The position numbers and the translations under genes are program-made. From assembly GCA_021772095.1 (NCBI GenBank), contig JADYXR010000204.1, positions 62,001-126,000 of the forward strand: 64,000 nt of DNA, in the 5' to 3' direction. This stretch comes from Candidatus Obscuribacter sp. (GTDB taxonomy: Bacteria > Cyanobacteriota > Vampirovibrionia > Obscuribacterales > Obscuribacteraceae). The notes beneath the pieces were generated by a model. That model made no database searches, was not told where the DNA came from, and saw only the letters and a program-made list of their open reading frames with translations. This document shows, in pieces, positions 1-9,681 of the stretch (position 1 is the first letter of the stretch; the number at the start of each line of letters is the position of its first letter).

Positions 1-56
1 CGTATGTGGTGACATTCGCTCCCTACGGTTTCTACTGGTTCTTAATCGAAAAGTAA
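1..56 (+). CDS. C-terminal end of a probable trehalose synthase / maltosyltransferase (cut by window edge)
   Basis: The frame that enters from the left edge (first full codon at base 3) ends at a TAA at 54-56 and reads YVVTFAPYGFYWFLIEK. The APYGFYWF pattern matches what I recall as the C-terminal beta-strand of TreS-type GH13 enzymes, which convert maltose to trehalose or feed maltokinase, and of related alpha-glucosyltransferases (often GPHGFYWFxL). Only 17 residues are visible, so the assignment rests on that one motif. A GH13 amylase at 56-58 kb makes an alpha-glucan/trehalose theme plausible but does not prove a link. Confidence 0.45.
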   Translation, partial: YVVTFAPYGFYWFLIEK

Positions 57-75
57 GAGCCGAGAAGTAAGAGCC
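48..75. repeat. 14-bp direct repeat, 2 copies
   Basis: Two adjacent 14-bp units, GAAAAGTAAGAGCC and GAGAAGTAAGAGCC, differ at one base. The first copy covers the last codons and stop of the left-edge gene, and the second lies just downstream. The duplication therefore includes a stop codon. It resembles the other short tandem repeats in this window's spacers. Confidence 0.8.
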
Positions 76-137
76 GTTGACTTTAAATTGGTTGAGAATT
101 CGATGAAATCTTAGAATCGAACGGAAAGAAATCTGGA

Positions 138-1205
138 ATGAACGGAATCTGTAAATTGTTTGCAATCGGGATGTCGTTTTCCTGCTTCATCTTTCTGATG
201 ATTGCTTCTTCGACTTCGGCGCGGGCTGATCTGCCGCTGGTAAAATTCGGGACTCGCGTCGATGCTGCCAATATTGATCTTAGTCCCGCCGCCGATCCTG
301 TTCTAGTCTGGAATTCCGCCGATAAGCAGTGGCTCCAGAAAGAAGTGAACGGTCTAATCGCGAGGTATCCTGGTCTATTTGCCAGATGTGAAAAGCTGAA
401 AATCTTTCGCGTCCATAAGATCAATGTTCCCGAACCACATAAATCGAGAAGAGAGTCAGTAACCGTAGCCGCCACTGCCCCTGGTGCCATCTTTATTGCT
501 GATGAATATTTTAGACTTGAAGAACGCGAGCGACGCTTCTCGTTGGTTCATGAAATTGTGCACGCTTGCGACATCGGAAATTTGATAGCGTATTCACCGG
601 AGTTTGTCGAGTTTGCAGCCATCTACAGAAAAAGCATTCTTCCGAAAACCAAGACCAGGGAGCCTTTACCAGAAGAACTCGCCGACAGTTTTGCGTTTTA
701 CGAACGTGGTGGCTTGACCCCGAAAGATCGAAAGCTTTTCGATGAGAGAATCCTTCCGCAGTTGATCGCAAACGATAACGGTCTCAAACAATTCAATATC
801 CTTTCGGGCAAAGCTCTGACTGCACAAAAAATCCATCGCTATAAAGATGCGATTGTGAGTTGGAACGGAGCTTCTAAATTATATCGGAGAAGCCCATTTC
901 CACACACTTCTCTTGGATATTGCTACATCAAGGAAACGCAAATGGACAAAGCTCTGGAGGAAACGAACATCGCCGAAGATTGCTACAAAGCTGCAGGCGT
1001 TCCTGAATCGGAATCCAATCGTCTTACGCATGCCTATCAACGAGCGCTTTTGCTCATTCAATGCAAACAGGATTTGGACGGCGCACTGACAATGCTCAAT
1101 CAGGTCGCGGCGTACCGTCCAACTCCCGAAGTGTTGAAACTTCGCGATGCCGTTAAGGATAAACTGATGAAGAGAACGTCCAAGCAACCAAAAGCGGAGG
1201 GTTGA
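138..1205 (+). CDS. Secreted HExxH metallopeptidase-like protein with C-terminal TPR region
   Basis: The 355-residue protein starts with a signal peptide (hydrophobic stretch about residues 8-25, cleavage near SARA-D). HEIVH at residues 138-142 is a zinc-binding HExxH motif. An EELADSF segment about 40 residues later (E near 180) could supply the third ligand, as in gluzincins. Residues of about 225-340 have TPR-like helical spacing (for example AIVSWNGASKLYRRSPFPHTS). I infer an exported zinc protease or a degenerate one. No substrate can be named and I do not recognise a named family. The next gene is convergent; nothing suggests an operon. Confidence 0.7.
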   Translation: MNGICKLFAIGMSFSCFIFLMIASSTSARADLPLVKFGTRVDAANIDLSPAADPVLVWNSADKQWLQKEVNGLIARYPGLFARCEKLKIFRVHKINVPEPHKSRRESVTVAATAPGAIFIADEYFRLEERERRFSLVHEIVHACDIGNLIAYSPEFVEFAAIYRKSILPKTKTREPLPEELADSFAFYERGGLTPKDRKLFDERILPQLIANDNGLKQFNILSGKALTAQKIHRYKDAIVSWNGASKLYRRSPFPHTSLGYCYIKETQMDKALEETNIAEDCYKAAGVPESESNRLTHAYQRALLLIQCKQDLDGALTMLNQVAAYRPTPEVLKLRDAVKDKLMKRTSKQPKAEG

Positions 1206-1234
1206 AGCGCGAACGGCAAGCAGTGAAGGCTTCT

Positions 1235-1270
1235 AAAGCCGTCAAAGCCGTCAAAGCCGTTGAAACCGTT
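1235..1270. repeat. 9-bp tandem repeat, 4 copies
   Basis: Four adjacent 9-bp units: AAAGCCGTC twice, AAAGCCGTT, then GAAACCGTT. They lie in the short gap between two convergent genes. There is no U-tract, so this is not a standard terminator. The repeat can be read in frame as Lys-Ala-Val, but no gene with convincing coding character covers it. Confidence 0.8.
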
Positions 1271-1290
1271 TCAAAGCACAGTTTTATTCC

Positions 1291-4200
1291 TTACCTGAGA
1301 TTCAACGCTGTGACCTGTGGGCGCGTGAAGAATTGGAAGTCGTTTTGCGATCCACCCAGATACATTAGCACTGCTGTCGTTTTCATCATCCGATTTTTTA
1401 TCTTTTTGATTTGCGGATGACTGGAGGACGTGATGCTCTTGAGAGAACTCACCGAATCCATAGCCGAAGGGATGGAAAATTCTGATGTGAAGATTGACAC
1501 GCCATTGTTGGCGCGACTTGTTCGCAGAGTGCGGTGCGAAATTTGTTCGATCGGGTTAACGGTTCCAAACTCGCTGGATCTGCTGTTGGCGAGAGTTAGA
1601 TGTTGTCCTGGTGCCAAACAAAATTGTTGTCCGGAAATGGAAACCGAGACCGAACTCTTCTTATTGTCGTGCAGATTGTAAATTGATAGCCCGGAGTTTT
1701 TGTTCGAAACCAAAACTATCGAACCCTCTTTTAGTTTCACACTGCCGAAGGAACTCTTCAACTCTGTGTCTTGCTCTGCTACAAAGACTGAGTGTCCTGG
1801 CTGCAATTCAATTGATGCTTCCAGCGGGGCAAAGCTTTCATTGGCAGGAAGGATGTTACCAATTTCCTTGACTCCGCAGAGCGTACTTCCGATCATTCCA
1901 GCTGGCGCACCGTATGTAGTGACCACGGAATCATCATCGATGTTGCTTGCGAATTGAACGGAATCACTCAATTGCGCGAGCGTCTGGGGCGCCAGGTTTA
2001 ATGTCGTAAATGAGTTCAGAGAAGAGTTTCGCGTTGAGGCTATGTGCGATAGATCCGAGTTTGGGAATATGTTGCCCGCATTAAACTCGTTAATCGTGAC
2101 GTTTCCATTTACCAGATCGGGTGTAACCGCTGGCCCTTGCGCTGCCATCGATAGAACAGTGGCCGCCATCGGCTGGCTGCCTGTGAACATCCAAACGGCG
2201 TCTTCGTTGGCAACTGGTGGATCCGCGATTATTTTTACGCCACCACCAAGTGATATATTTGACGACTTGAACGGATTGTTGATGATGATGTTAGCGCCTT
2301 TTGCGTACATCGTGTTCACCGCGCCTTTGGCACTGAGACCAGCTGCGCCGAAGTAAATGAATCCACCGCCATTCTGGGCGTACGCAAAACTTTTCGTTGG
2401 TGGCGTACCGAGCGTTGGAACGCCTGTGGGACCAACCGACAAAAGAATATCACCCAAAGGAAACGCGTTCGCAATCGTTTGCACCACGGCTCCTGCGCCG
2501 ATCGTGATTTTTGATTTACTGGCGGTCGATGATGTGTCCGTAACTTGCAAAATAATATTGTCCGTGGCGGTCAATTTAACTGCGGGTTTCACCGCGATGA
2601 AACCTTTGGCGGCCTTTATTATGAGGTCGCTTGCCATGGCCGTCACCGTTACGTCTCCTGTGACGTTGATGCCTCCTGCAGATAGCAGGTCTAGATAACC
2701 GGTTTGGCCTCCGGCAAAATTGAAGCCTTTCTTTACCTCGGCTGTGACGTTCAAAAAGGTGCTGAGTGCGTTCACCTTCACACCGCCGATGGTACTGGAT
2801 AGTGTGAATCGATTGATCCCACTTGTCCCGATATTGTTGGCGCTGGTTAGCGATAGCAATGGCGTCCTCATGTCCGCCGTGTCGACAAATGCGTTAGTGA
2901 TGTTTGAAACTGATTTTAGCGAAATGCTGGTGGTGGCAACTATCGTTGGATTAAAGAGTGCCTGGAAGCCGGCTGCAGTTTCCAATTCCACCTTTGGAGC
3001 AACTATCACCAGGGTGGGATTCGAGGTGATGTTGCCATCGGTTTTGACGCTAAAAATTTTACCAGCGGTGTTCAAACTATCTAAAGCGGTTGCGCCATTG
3101 TAGTCATTGTGAACATACACCTCGTTTTTTGCATTCAGCTGTAGAGTAAAGGCGTTGACCTCCAGCGGAATATCTGTGTTTAGGCCGATGCTGCCAGTAG
3201 TTGATGTCAATTTTAAGCTAGGAACAATTATCGTCGAGTCATATGCGGTGGCAATGGTGCCGACGGCTGTCATGTCCAACATCACCGCGGATGCTGCCAG
3301 TCCGATGATTCCTTTGTTTGTCGCGTTTATAAATGCAGAGGATTGAAGATTGTCCGCGTCGATATCGATGTATGACGCTGTGGTCGTAATCGGATTATCT
3401 GCGGTTCCAAAGCCACCAGTACTGGAAAACAGTTGCAGTGACGCTGCATCGATAAGGCTGCCGCTGCCCTGAATGACGTCGGAAGAGAAACGCGCTTGCA
3501 ATGTGACTCCGCTTAGAGGAGAGACAACCTTTAATTGCACGCCATCTCTAATATCAATTACATCTTGCGCACCTCCTCCGCAGGCGATCTGGATCGAGGT
3601 GTAGGCTGTTAAATCGCCGTCGACTCTTACGCTGGCATTGTTCTGCACCACAGTGCCGCTTGATATTGAACCCGTGACACCTAGTGTGCCGTCTGCGTTG
3701 TATGTAACCGGCGTACCAAGTGAGGTTGAAGGCCTTATACAGTTGATAAATATAGAGCCACCGTTGTTGCCGCCAGTGGTATTCAGTGTCCCGGTTTGGA
3801 TTGCGTCGAAAGGTGCCGCGTCTCTACCATCGGACAAAATCGTTATGTTACCGTTGCTGCCCGTGCCATGCCCTCCGGAATTAAGGAACGAACCGGTCAA
3901 GATAACCGACCCGGTATTGAGTGCCCCTGGATTGTAGGCGACCAGAAAGATGTTGCCACCGTTTGCGTTGGCACTAGTATTGGTGGCACGAGAATTCACG
4001 GTCACGCTGCCGCCCGCGTGAGTCCCTAGAATGATGCTGCCACCAGTTGCCGATGAATCGCCGCTAATAGTCGTTGATGTACCACCATTTCCACTGGGAA
4101 GAGTGCCCGTGTTCGTTCCGACCGAGGTAATATCAGCGCCGGCGATTAGTGTGATTGGAAAACCGGAATTTGCATTTCCTGCCGTGATTGTCAGAGGCGC

Positions 4201-5721
4201 GCTGTTCGTAATATCTCCGGAGGCAATGATGGTCAATGCTTCACCGACGGTAATGTCACCACTCAACACGATATTGCCGGCGTCGTTTTTATAAGTTGGA
4301 TCACCGGTCAGACAAATGGACCCCAAATTGAGAGTCGCGGTCGACGCTTTGACGTGTGACGCCAGACCGGTTTCGTTAATCACGCCGGTCAGTTCATTCA
4401 CGTATACATCTGCGCTACCCTGACCGGCATTGATGTTGAGTGATTGGCTGAGCAGATCTCCGCCCGTCATGTTGGTGTTGAAAGTTGCATCGTAGCTGGG
4501 AGTACGAAGGTTAATTGATCCGTTGAGAGCACTGATCGAACCGCCAGTGTTTTGAATAACTAAATCTGATGCAACGGCATTATCAAAGCTAACGTTGGCA
4601 TTGGTGCTCTGGATTAGTCCATTATTAACCACGTGTGGCGCGGAAATATTTAGATTCGCCGCTGCCTTTAAAACGGGACCTGGGGCACCAGTGATGGTGC
4701 TCGAACTATTAGCATCACCAGCGCTGTTTGAATTGATGACATTACCCGCGGTGATGTTTAGTTCTCCTGAACTTTCAATCACGCCATGGTTTGTAAACCT
4801 GTCTGCTGCCTCAAGACTGAGATTGACGGGGGTTAGAGCGCCACCGTGTTCAGTCGCTTGAGAGTCTGAAAGCATCGTGCTGATCAGACCGGTTTGCTCG
4901 TTAGTAATATTGTCGGCTTTGAGTAGACCTTTATTGTTGTTCTTGCTGGATGAGTAAACATACATCGAGCCCGCGTTAGTCAAATCGCCCGTGACTTGAA
5001 ACGTTGCTCCTTTGCCGACGTCTCCGTAGGTTACCAGGTTGGTTGGGATGACCAAATCATCGACGCGCATTCGATCGCCGCGTGAAGTCAACGCTGAGAG
5101 GTCGACTTCGCCGCCGATGGCGCGTCCGGAGCCGTCAAGCTGCACGCTTTGTTTGCCGGCCAAAAGCATTTGTTTGCAAGCGATATACTCGGCGGCGGTC
5201 ACCTTGGAACCAGACGAAAATGTTTTTTGCTCTCCACCGGAATTGATCGTGATCGATTCAGTTTTTTGAAAAAGCCTTTCGCCAAGAGTTATGTTCTGCT
5301 GCGTTGAACTGAGATCGATGTCGACGCCTTTGTTCATTTTCAACATCTGCCCGCTGTCAGCGGACTGCAAGGTGCGGTTGGCAAGCCGAATTAGCGTTTT
5401 ATCGTTCTTCAGGTTTTGATTCTGATTCTGCATCAACGGCTGAATTTGCATGTTGATATTTTTGGCAGGATTTGTGTTTACATTTAAACCAAACCCGTTT
5501 CCGTTGATGCCATCCAGACTTCGTTGCAGTTTAAACTCTCGTCGAAATTCTCTTCGCGAGATCTCGGGATTGTCTAGTTTGAATTGCTTGAACGGGCTCA
5601 CTCGTGGCTCGCCGGGCGCGGCGTAGGCTATTGCTGGGAGGAGTAAAAGCGTACCTGCCACCATAGCTGATGCGTGAGCGGATTTAGCCGAAGCGATTCG
5701 GCGGTTTTCAAATAATGCCAT
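1291..5721 (-). CDS. Large filamentous-haemagglutinin-like exoprotein with FecR-type C-terminal domain
   Basis: This 1476-residue protein has a signal peptide (hydrophobic core about residues 18-33, AYA-A). A basic/Asn-rich segment with several N-Q dipeptides follows. About 1000 residues of Gly/Asn/Thr/Ser-rich sequence then carry the repeated pattern of beta-helical exoproteins (xxLxxAGNxxxxGxI; for example SGELNITAGNVINS and QTGLISTMLSD). Near residues 1290-1375 (SIELQPGHSVFVAEQDTELK, then GQQFCLAPGQHLTLA) it resembles a FecR-type domain. Inferred role: a cell-surface or secreted adhesin/matrix protein. No TpsB transporter lies nearby and no clear TPS secretion domain is visible, so the export route is unknown. 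A GGAG ribosome site lies 9 nt before the ATG. The many open frames on the opposite strand are shadows of its composition. Confidence 0.8.
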   Translation of the reverse strand: MALFENRRIASAKSAHASAMVAGTLLLLPAIAYAAPGEPRVSPFKQFKLDNPEISRREFRREFKLQRSLDGINGNGFGLNVNTNPAKNINMQIQPLMQNQNQNLKNDKTLIRLANRTLQSADSGQMLKMNKGVDIDLSSTQQNITLGERLFQKTESITINSGGEQKTFSSGSKVTAAEYIACKQMLLAGKQSVQLDGSGRAIGGEVDLSALTSRGDRMRVDDLVIPTNLVTYGDVGKGATFQVTGDLTNAGSMYVYSSSKNNNKGLLKADNITNEQTGLISTMLSDSQATEHGGALTPVNLSLEAADRFTNHGVIESSGELNITAGNVINSNSAGDANSSSTITGAPGPVLKAAANLNISAPHVVNNGLIQSTNANVSFDNAVASDLVIQNTGGSISALNGSINLRTPSYDATFNTNMTGGDLLSQSLNINAGQGSADVYVNELTGVINETGLASHVKASTATLNLGSICLTGDPTYKNDAGNIVLSGDITVGEALTIIASGDITNSAPLTITAGNANSGFPITLIAGADITSVGTNTGTLPSGNGGTSTTISGDSSATGGSIILGTHAGGSVTVNSRATNTSANANGGNIFLVAYNPGALNTGSVILTGSFLNSGGHGTGSNGNITILSDGRDAAPFDAIQTGTLNTTGGNNGGSIFINCIRPSTSLGTPVTYNADGTLGVTGSISSGTVVQNNASVRVDGDLTAYTSIQIACGGGAQDVIDIRDGVQLKVVSPLSGVTLQARFSSDVIQGSGSLIDAASLQLFSSTGGFGTADNPITTTASYIDIDADNLQSSAFINATNKGIIGLAASAVMLDMTAVGTIATAYDSTIIVPSLKLTSTTGSIGLNTDIPLEVNAFTLQLNAKNEVYVHNDYNGATALDSLNTAGKIFSVKTDGNITSNPTLVIVAPKVELETAAGFQALFNPTIVATTSISLKSVSNITNAFVDTADMRTPLLSLTSANNIGTSGINRFTLSSTIGGVKVNALSTFLNVTAEVKKGFNFAGGQTGYLDLLSAGGINVTGDVTVTAMASDLIIKAAKGFIAVKPAVKLTATDNIILQVTDTSSTASKSKITIGAGAVVQTIANAFPLGDILLSVGPTGVPTLGTPPTKSFAYAQNGGGFIYFGAAGLSAKGAVNTMYAKGANIIINNPFKSSNISLGGGVKIIADPPVANEDAVWMFTGSQPMAATVLSMAAQGPAVTPDLVNGNVTINEFNAGNIFPNSDLSHIASTRNSSLNSFTTLNLAPQTLAQLSDSVQFASNIDDDSVVTTYGAPAGMIGSTLCGVKEIGNILPANESFAPLEASIELQPGHSVFVAEQDTELKSSFGSVKLKEGSIVLVSNKNSGLSIYNLHDNKKSSVSVSISGQQFCLAPGQHLTLANSRSSEFGTVNPIEQISHRTLRTSRANNGVSIFTSEFSIPSAMDSVSSLKSITSSSHPQIKKIKNRMMKTTAVLMYLGGSQNDFQFFTRPQVTALNLR

Positions 5722-6136
5722 TAGTGCGTACTCCGTAGAAGCGCAGAAAGTTTGTTTGAGAAAATAGTAAGCGGGATCTCGAGATCAATGAAATCGCAGT
5801 CATACTGCGCGGCGAGCGCGTAGCAATTCTGCTATTCGCATATCGGTTGCCGAACCGATTTAGTGCTAATTCAATTGGTCGTTAGAAAATCAATCCAATG
5901 AGAGTTGGCGGCGCGTTCCAGGTGATCCGCCAGGAGGGTCCGATACGCTTACAGGCTGGCTCGCGAAATTAGGAGCACTCGTCATTATTTTCAAAAATTA
6001 CGAATTGACAGAGTGCGTATTAAAAGTCGCGATGAAACCATGACCGAGTATTGAGACTGAAGCGATTGACGCTCACGTCTAAGACCGGTGATCAACCCTT
6101 GAATTATGAACTGATGGAACAAATTCGTCTATATGA
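5722..6136. other. Non-coding spacer, no gene seen
   Basis: This gap of about 415 bp lies between the adhesin-like gene's start and the DUF4239 gene's 3' end, both on the minus strand, so it should hold the adhesin promoter. I could not place a convincing -35/-10 pair, and I see no tRNA, riboswitch or coding frame. Confidence 0.5.
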
Positions 6137-6949
6137 TTATTTAACACCGCTCGGCTTCGGGTCATGCAAATAGCGTGCGGGCGTGTCCGGGACCGAGAGT
6201 ACCGATTCCTCCAGGAGAACAAACATTGTTGGTTTGATCGCAAGTTCGCCTGTGTACGGATAGCTATATGCCGACAAAAGCCAGATGTTGAGCGCCATTG
6301 CCGACGCAACTAGAGTGGTCATGAAGCCTTGCACTTTCGGAAATTGCGATGCGAAAATATAAGTAAACGCAACAGTGATGAGAGCACCACTCGCTATCAC
6401 TAACCACAGAGCTATCGGTGTGAAGGTTTCGCTAAGCAGAATTCGCGCGCGTCTTTGTTCACCCAGGCTGGTCATCGATTGCACCAGACCTTGTTGCAGA
6501 TTGCTCTGTCGATCGTTTTCCGGCACCACCGAAATAACGCTCTCCCAGAGTTCCTGATACGACTGCCAACCGTGATTGATTTTCACTCCCTGAGCCATCT
6601 TCGGCCATTCGTTGTCGATCACGTCATCACAGTACTTCCGACAAAACTGTCGAATTCTCGGTCTATCTTCATCGGATAGGCCCCGAGCGATTCGAAAAAC
6701 GCTCGCGACGTTGCTCGCTTCCATTTGCGAACACATCTGAGCGTCCTGGTATCTGCCCATCGCAGATGCCACCATAAATCCGAGCAGCACTGAAAACAAT
6801 GTACCGACGACGCCCATCATCGCTTCGCCTGCGCTGTGGTGTTTTTCAAGCACATCGATTTTTACTACTCGATTGACTATTATTTGCCCGATTAGAGCGA
6901 TACTTACAAAAGCGATGACCAGTAAAACGGCGTGTGCGATAGTGTTCAT
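6137..6949 (-). CDS. DUF4239-family (bestrophin-like) membrane protein
   Basis: The 270-residue protein has N-terminal membrane segments (about residues 5-25 and 45-65) and two C-terminal ones (about 180-200 and 210-230). GxVGTLFSVLLGFMVA followed by a soluble helical loop is typical of the DUF4239 family, annotated as bestrophin-like. Function is unproven; an ion-channel-like role has been suggested for relatives. The start is supported by AGG about 7 nt upstream. It ends about 40 nt after the next gene upstream on the same strand, so the pair may be co-transcribed. Confidence 0.75.
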   Translation of the reverse strand: MNTIAHAVLLVIAFVSIALIGQIIVNRVVKIDVLEKHHSAGEAMMGVVGTLFSVLLGFMVASAMGRYQDAQMCSQMEASNVASVFRIARGLSDEDRPRIRQFCRKYCDDVIDNEWPKMAQGVKINHGWQSYQELWESVISVVPENDRQSNLQQGLVQSMTSLGEQRRARILLSETFTPIALWLVIASGALITVAFTYIFASQFPKVQGFMTTLVASAMALNIWLLSAYSYPYTGELAIKPTMFVLLEESVLSVPDTPARYLHDPKPSGVK

Positions 6950-6987
6950 CAGATACCTGTCAAGTGAGATTCTCGGTCGTATTCAAT

Positions 6988-7425
6988 CTATTTTTTCAAT
7001 GATTTCGCTTTTGCTAAATCTGCGTCACCTTGCACTTTTTGTCCACATTCCAGAAATGCTTTTCCGCGTGAATCGAATTCTTCGAAAGAAGACGCGTTGA
7101 GTGCAGTTGCTGATTTGAAGTCCTTCTTCGCAGCTTCGGCTTTGCCTAGTTTCTTGTTTGTCATGCCGCGATAATAGAAACCGCAGACATTTTTCGGATC
7201 GAGATCAACGACCGTATTAAGTCGCTTGAGTGCGGTGGTGAAGTCATTACTGCCGTATCGTTTAATTCCGTCTGTCAGCAAATTTTTTGCCAAAACAGCT
7301 TTGGCGTTGATGTCGGTATCCTGACCACCCGGCGGAGGTGGTTCTTTGATTTCCTTTGCAAAAGCGGCAGGAGAACTGAGCATCAGCGCGCTTAGACCAA
7401 TAACTAAATTGCTTTTGAACGACAT
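6988..7425 (-). CDS. Small secreted TPR protein
   Basis: This 145-residue protein has a signal peptide (residues about 5-23, cleavage near AFA-K) and two to three TPR helices. VDLDPKNVCGFYYRGMTNKK is a near-canonical TPR segment. The start is well supported: GGAGG lies 6 nt before the ATG. It is a likely periplasmic scaffold with unknown partner, and may be transcribed together with the DUF4239 gene 38 bp downstream. Confidence 0.75.
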   Translation of the reverse strand: MSFKSNLVIGLSALMLSSPAAFAKEIKEPPPPGGQDTDINAKAVLAKNLLTDGIKRYGSNDFTTALKRLNTVVDLDPKNVCGFYYRGMTNKKLGKAEAAKKDFKSATALNASSFEEFDSRGKAFLECGQKVQGDADLAKAKSLKK

Positions 7426-7474
7426 AGCACCTCCAACTTTTTAGACATTCCGAAGATTTAAACGTTCGGACTTT

Positions 7475-8602
7475 TCACTGAATCGTATCATCATGACAGC
7501 CTGTTTCTGTGGCGTACTGCGCGATAAGTTTGGCGACTTTAGCACCGCCGTTTTGACTGAGATGGACAGGATCCAGGAAATCACTGCTTACGAAACGATT
7601 GTCATCGGTGAGATCGACATAGACGGCTTCATTCTTTTGGCACGATTCGGCAATCTCACCTTTGATGGAATCATGCAGCTTCTTGAACGCCGCGATTTGT
7701 TTCTCCTGAAGCATCGGCATAGATACGACGATCGATTTGATGTTGGCTGTTTTTAGATACGTCAACGTTTCATTCAGGAACCATATCTGGTGGCGGCAGG
7801 ATTGAGGCTCAAACGAAAAATTAGGAGGATAGATCAACGTCTTATCGTTGAAGCTTTGCGCGTCATCAGGCAGAAACACGAACTGGCCGACAGCCACTTG
7901 ATCTATCGGCGAACGCACTATGTTTTTCCAGAATGCAGTGCTCTTATCTCGAAACTCAGGATACGCTTTGTTGTAACTCGGACCGTTGAGGCTTGCGTGT
8001 TTTGCAAAGAAACGAAAGTAGCTGGAGTCGCCCGGGCAGGCTAATCCGTTATCCAGAAAAGTGCGAGGATTAATCGTGATGACGGCAATTTCTGGTTTCT
8101 TTTTTTCAGAAATCAAACCCTTTGTCATAACATAATAGTCAGACGCAATGCTTCCAGGTTGGCTGGCGATGAACACCTTCGGTGATGCGCTGGTTACGCC
8201 ACCAGTTGCGAATCTGGAACTGCTGGCGGGATGATTCAGACTGTTCGCGAAACCCAGCTTACTGAGCGCGTTTGAGATATCGAGCCGACTTGGCCCGGTT
8301 GTAAAATTGATTTTGCGCAGCTCACTTTCAACGGCATAACTGCGATGATCGAGCGCGAAATCTAATTTTCTGCCAGCCACTTTTGCATCAGCCGATCGCA
8401 AACCTCCTAATTGGGAATCTCCCAAGATCAGCACGGCAGGTGCATCTGAGCGTGCATAATCGTTTTGCAGCCAGGCTCCAATTGTTTTCTTATCGGATGA
8501 ATTTATCGTTTTGTTCGACCAGATCTGCCAGGCACAAAAAATCACGGCGATAGACACTAACGCGATTCCGAAAAATTTAAATGCGTTGAGTCTTGATGTC
8601 AC
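7475..8602 (-). CDS. Membrane-anchored SGNH/GDSL-hydrolase-like protein
   Basis: The 375-residue protein has one N-terminal membrane segment (about residues 9-27) and an extracytoplasmic domain. VLILGDSQLGG near residue 58 carries the GDS nucleophile motif. DPVHLSQNGG near residue 350 carries the D-x-x-H pair that closes the SGNH active site. The spacing (nucleophile near the start, DxxH near the end) fits a complete SGNH fold, as in O-acetylation proteins (DltD/AlgX-like). Substrate unknown; a role in cell-envelope polymer modification is inferred. The start is a GTG with AGGAG about 7 nt upstream. It is divergent from the glycerophosphodiesterase gene. Confidence 0.65.
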   Translation of the reverse strand: MTSRLNAFKFFGIALVSIAVIFCAWQIWSNKTINSSDKKTIGAWLQNDYARSDAPAVLILGDSQLGGLRSADAKVAGRKLDFALDHRSYAVESELRKINFTTGPSRLDISNALSKLGFANSLNHPASSSRFATGGVTSASPKVFIASQPGSIASDYYVMTKGLISEKKKPEIAVITINPRTFLDNGLACPGDSSYFRFFAKHASLNGPSYNKAYPEFRDKSTAFWKNIVRSPIDQVAVGQFVFLPDDAQSFNDKTLIYPPNFSFEPQSCRHQIWFLNETLTYLKTANIKSIVVSMPMLQEKQIAAFKKLHDSIKGEIAESCQKNEAVYVDLTDDNRFVSSDFLDPVHLSQNGGAKVAKLIAQYATETGCHDDTIQ

Positions 8603-8669
8603 GACTGCGCTCCTGTTCCGACATCACTATGATCTTAAAAAATCGCTGAATTATCCAGGCAACTTCGTT

Positions 8670-8675
8670 TAGAAT
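8670..8675 (+). promoter_or_regulatory. Possible -10 element for the glycerophosphodiesterase gene
   Basis: TAGAAT lies 34 nt before the ATG of the next gene. The best -35 at normal spacing (CTGAAT at 8646) matches the consensus at only three positions, so this is a weak candidate. Confidence 0.25.
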
Positions 8676-8708
8676 TAGGCGGTCTTTCGTGACGATTAGG
8701 AGTGCGCA

Positions 8709-9554
8709 ATGCAATTGCCGGGACGTTTTCGGATTTTGGCGTCAATAACCTTGGGTGCGATGATTTTATCTGCGTCGGGCTTAGCGGCTCTGGCTGCCGA
8801 TACAGCGAAGCGCCCGCTAGTGATTGCTCACCGCGGTGGCAGCAAGTGGGCTCCTGAAAACACGATGGCAGCGTTTGCCAAGAGCTTAAAGGCTCGTGCC
8901 GACGGCGTTGAGCTAGATATTCATCGTTGCAAGAGCGGCGAGTTGGTCGTCATTCATGATGAGACTTTGGACCGGACCACAAGCGGCAGAGGCTTTGTCA
9001 AAGACCACACACTGGAAGAATTGAAGAAACTTTCGGCCGGCAAATGGTTTGACCAGGAGTACGCTGCCGAGAAATTGCCTTTGCTGGAGGACGTTTTGAA
9101 GCTCGCTGACGGAAAAATGATCGTTAACATCGAGATCAAAAACTCGCCAGTCGAGTACCCCGGCATCGAAAACGACCTCGCCAAGGTTCTTCAGGACTAC
9201 AAATACCCCGACAAGATCCTGATCAGCTCGTTCGATCACGAACTTATCAGACGCGTTCATAAAAACACCCCACAGTACCAGGTGGCATTTCTAGACGCTG
9301 GAATCATTGCCGATGTCGGCGACTACGCTGACAAGATCGGTGCTAAAGCCTGGAATGCCGGGTTTTCCGAGCTGCGACCCGATGCTGTCGAGCGCGCTCA
9401 TAAAGCCGGATTGGCAGTCAACGTCTGGACTGTAGACGGTCACAAGAAGTGGCGGGAAGCAATGGATATGAAGGTAGACGGCATCGTGACCGACGATCCG
9501 GCTGGTCTTCTCGAGTACTTCGAAGATTACTCCTCGCAAAACTTCAAAAAGTAA
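8709..9554 (+). CDS. Secreted glycerophosphodiester phosphodiesterase
   Basis: This enzyme hydrolyses glycerophosphodiesters to glycerol-3-phosphate plus an alcohol. It is 281 residues long, with a signal peptide (residues about 8-30, ALAA) that places it outside the inner membrane. It carries the GDPD catalytic set: AHRGG with His41/Arg42, Glu50 in APENT, GVELDIH (Glu68, Asp70), and IHDETLDRTT with His83. Length is normal for the GlpQ/UgpQ group. AGGAG lies 6 nt before the ATG. Likely use is phosphate and glycerol scavenging from lipid head-groups. A transferase activity on teichoic-acid-like polymers is possible but not indicated. Confidence 0.9.
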   Translation: MQLPGRFRILASITLGAMILSASGLAALAADTAKRPLVIAHRGGSKWAPENTMAAFAKSLKARADGVELDIHRCKSGELVVIHDETLDRTTSGRGFVKDHTLEELKKLSAGKWFDQEYAAEKLPLLEDVLKLADGKMIVNIEIKNSPVEYPGIENDLAKVLQDYKYPDKILISSFDHELIRRVHKNTPQYQVAFLDAGIIADVGDYADKIGAKAWNAGFSELRPDAVERAHKAGLAVNVWTVDGHKKWREAMDMKVDGIVTDDPAGLLEYFEDYSSQNFKK

Positions 9555-9681
9555 GCGGCTGTTTCTCGATTGAGAACGCCAATTCGAGGCATATATAGAT
9601 GTGAACTGCTGCGCCTGTTACCTGTGTGCAGTGGCAAGCGGACCTGAACTCGTTCCCTTCTCATGGATTTCAACTGAAACT

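Noticed and set aside
1430-5269. Many plus-strand frames opposite the adhesin-like gene
   Set aside because: They overlap one another and are fully antisense to a 1476-codon gene with signal peptide and family features; they are compositional shadows.
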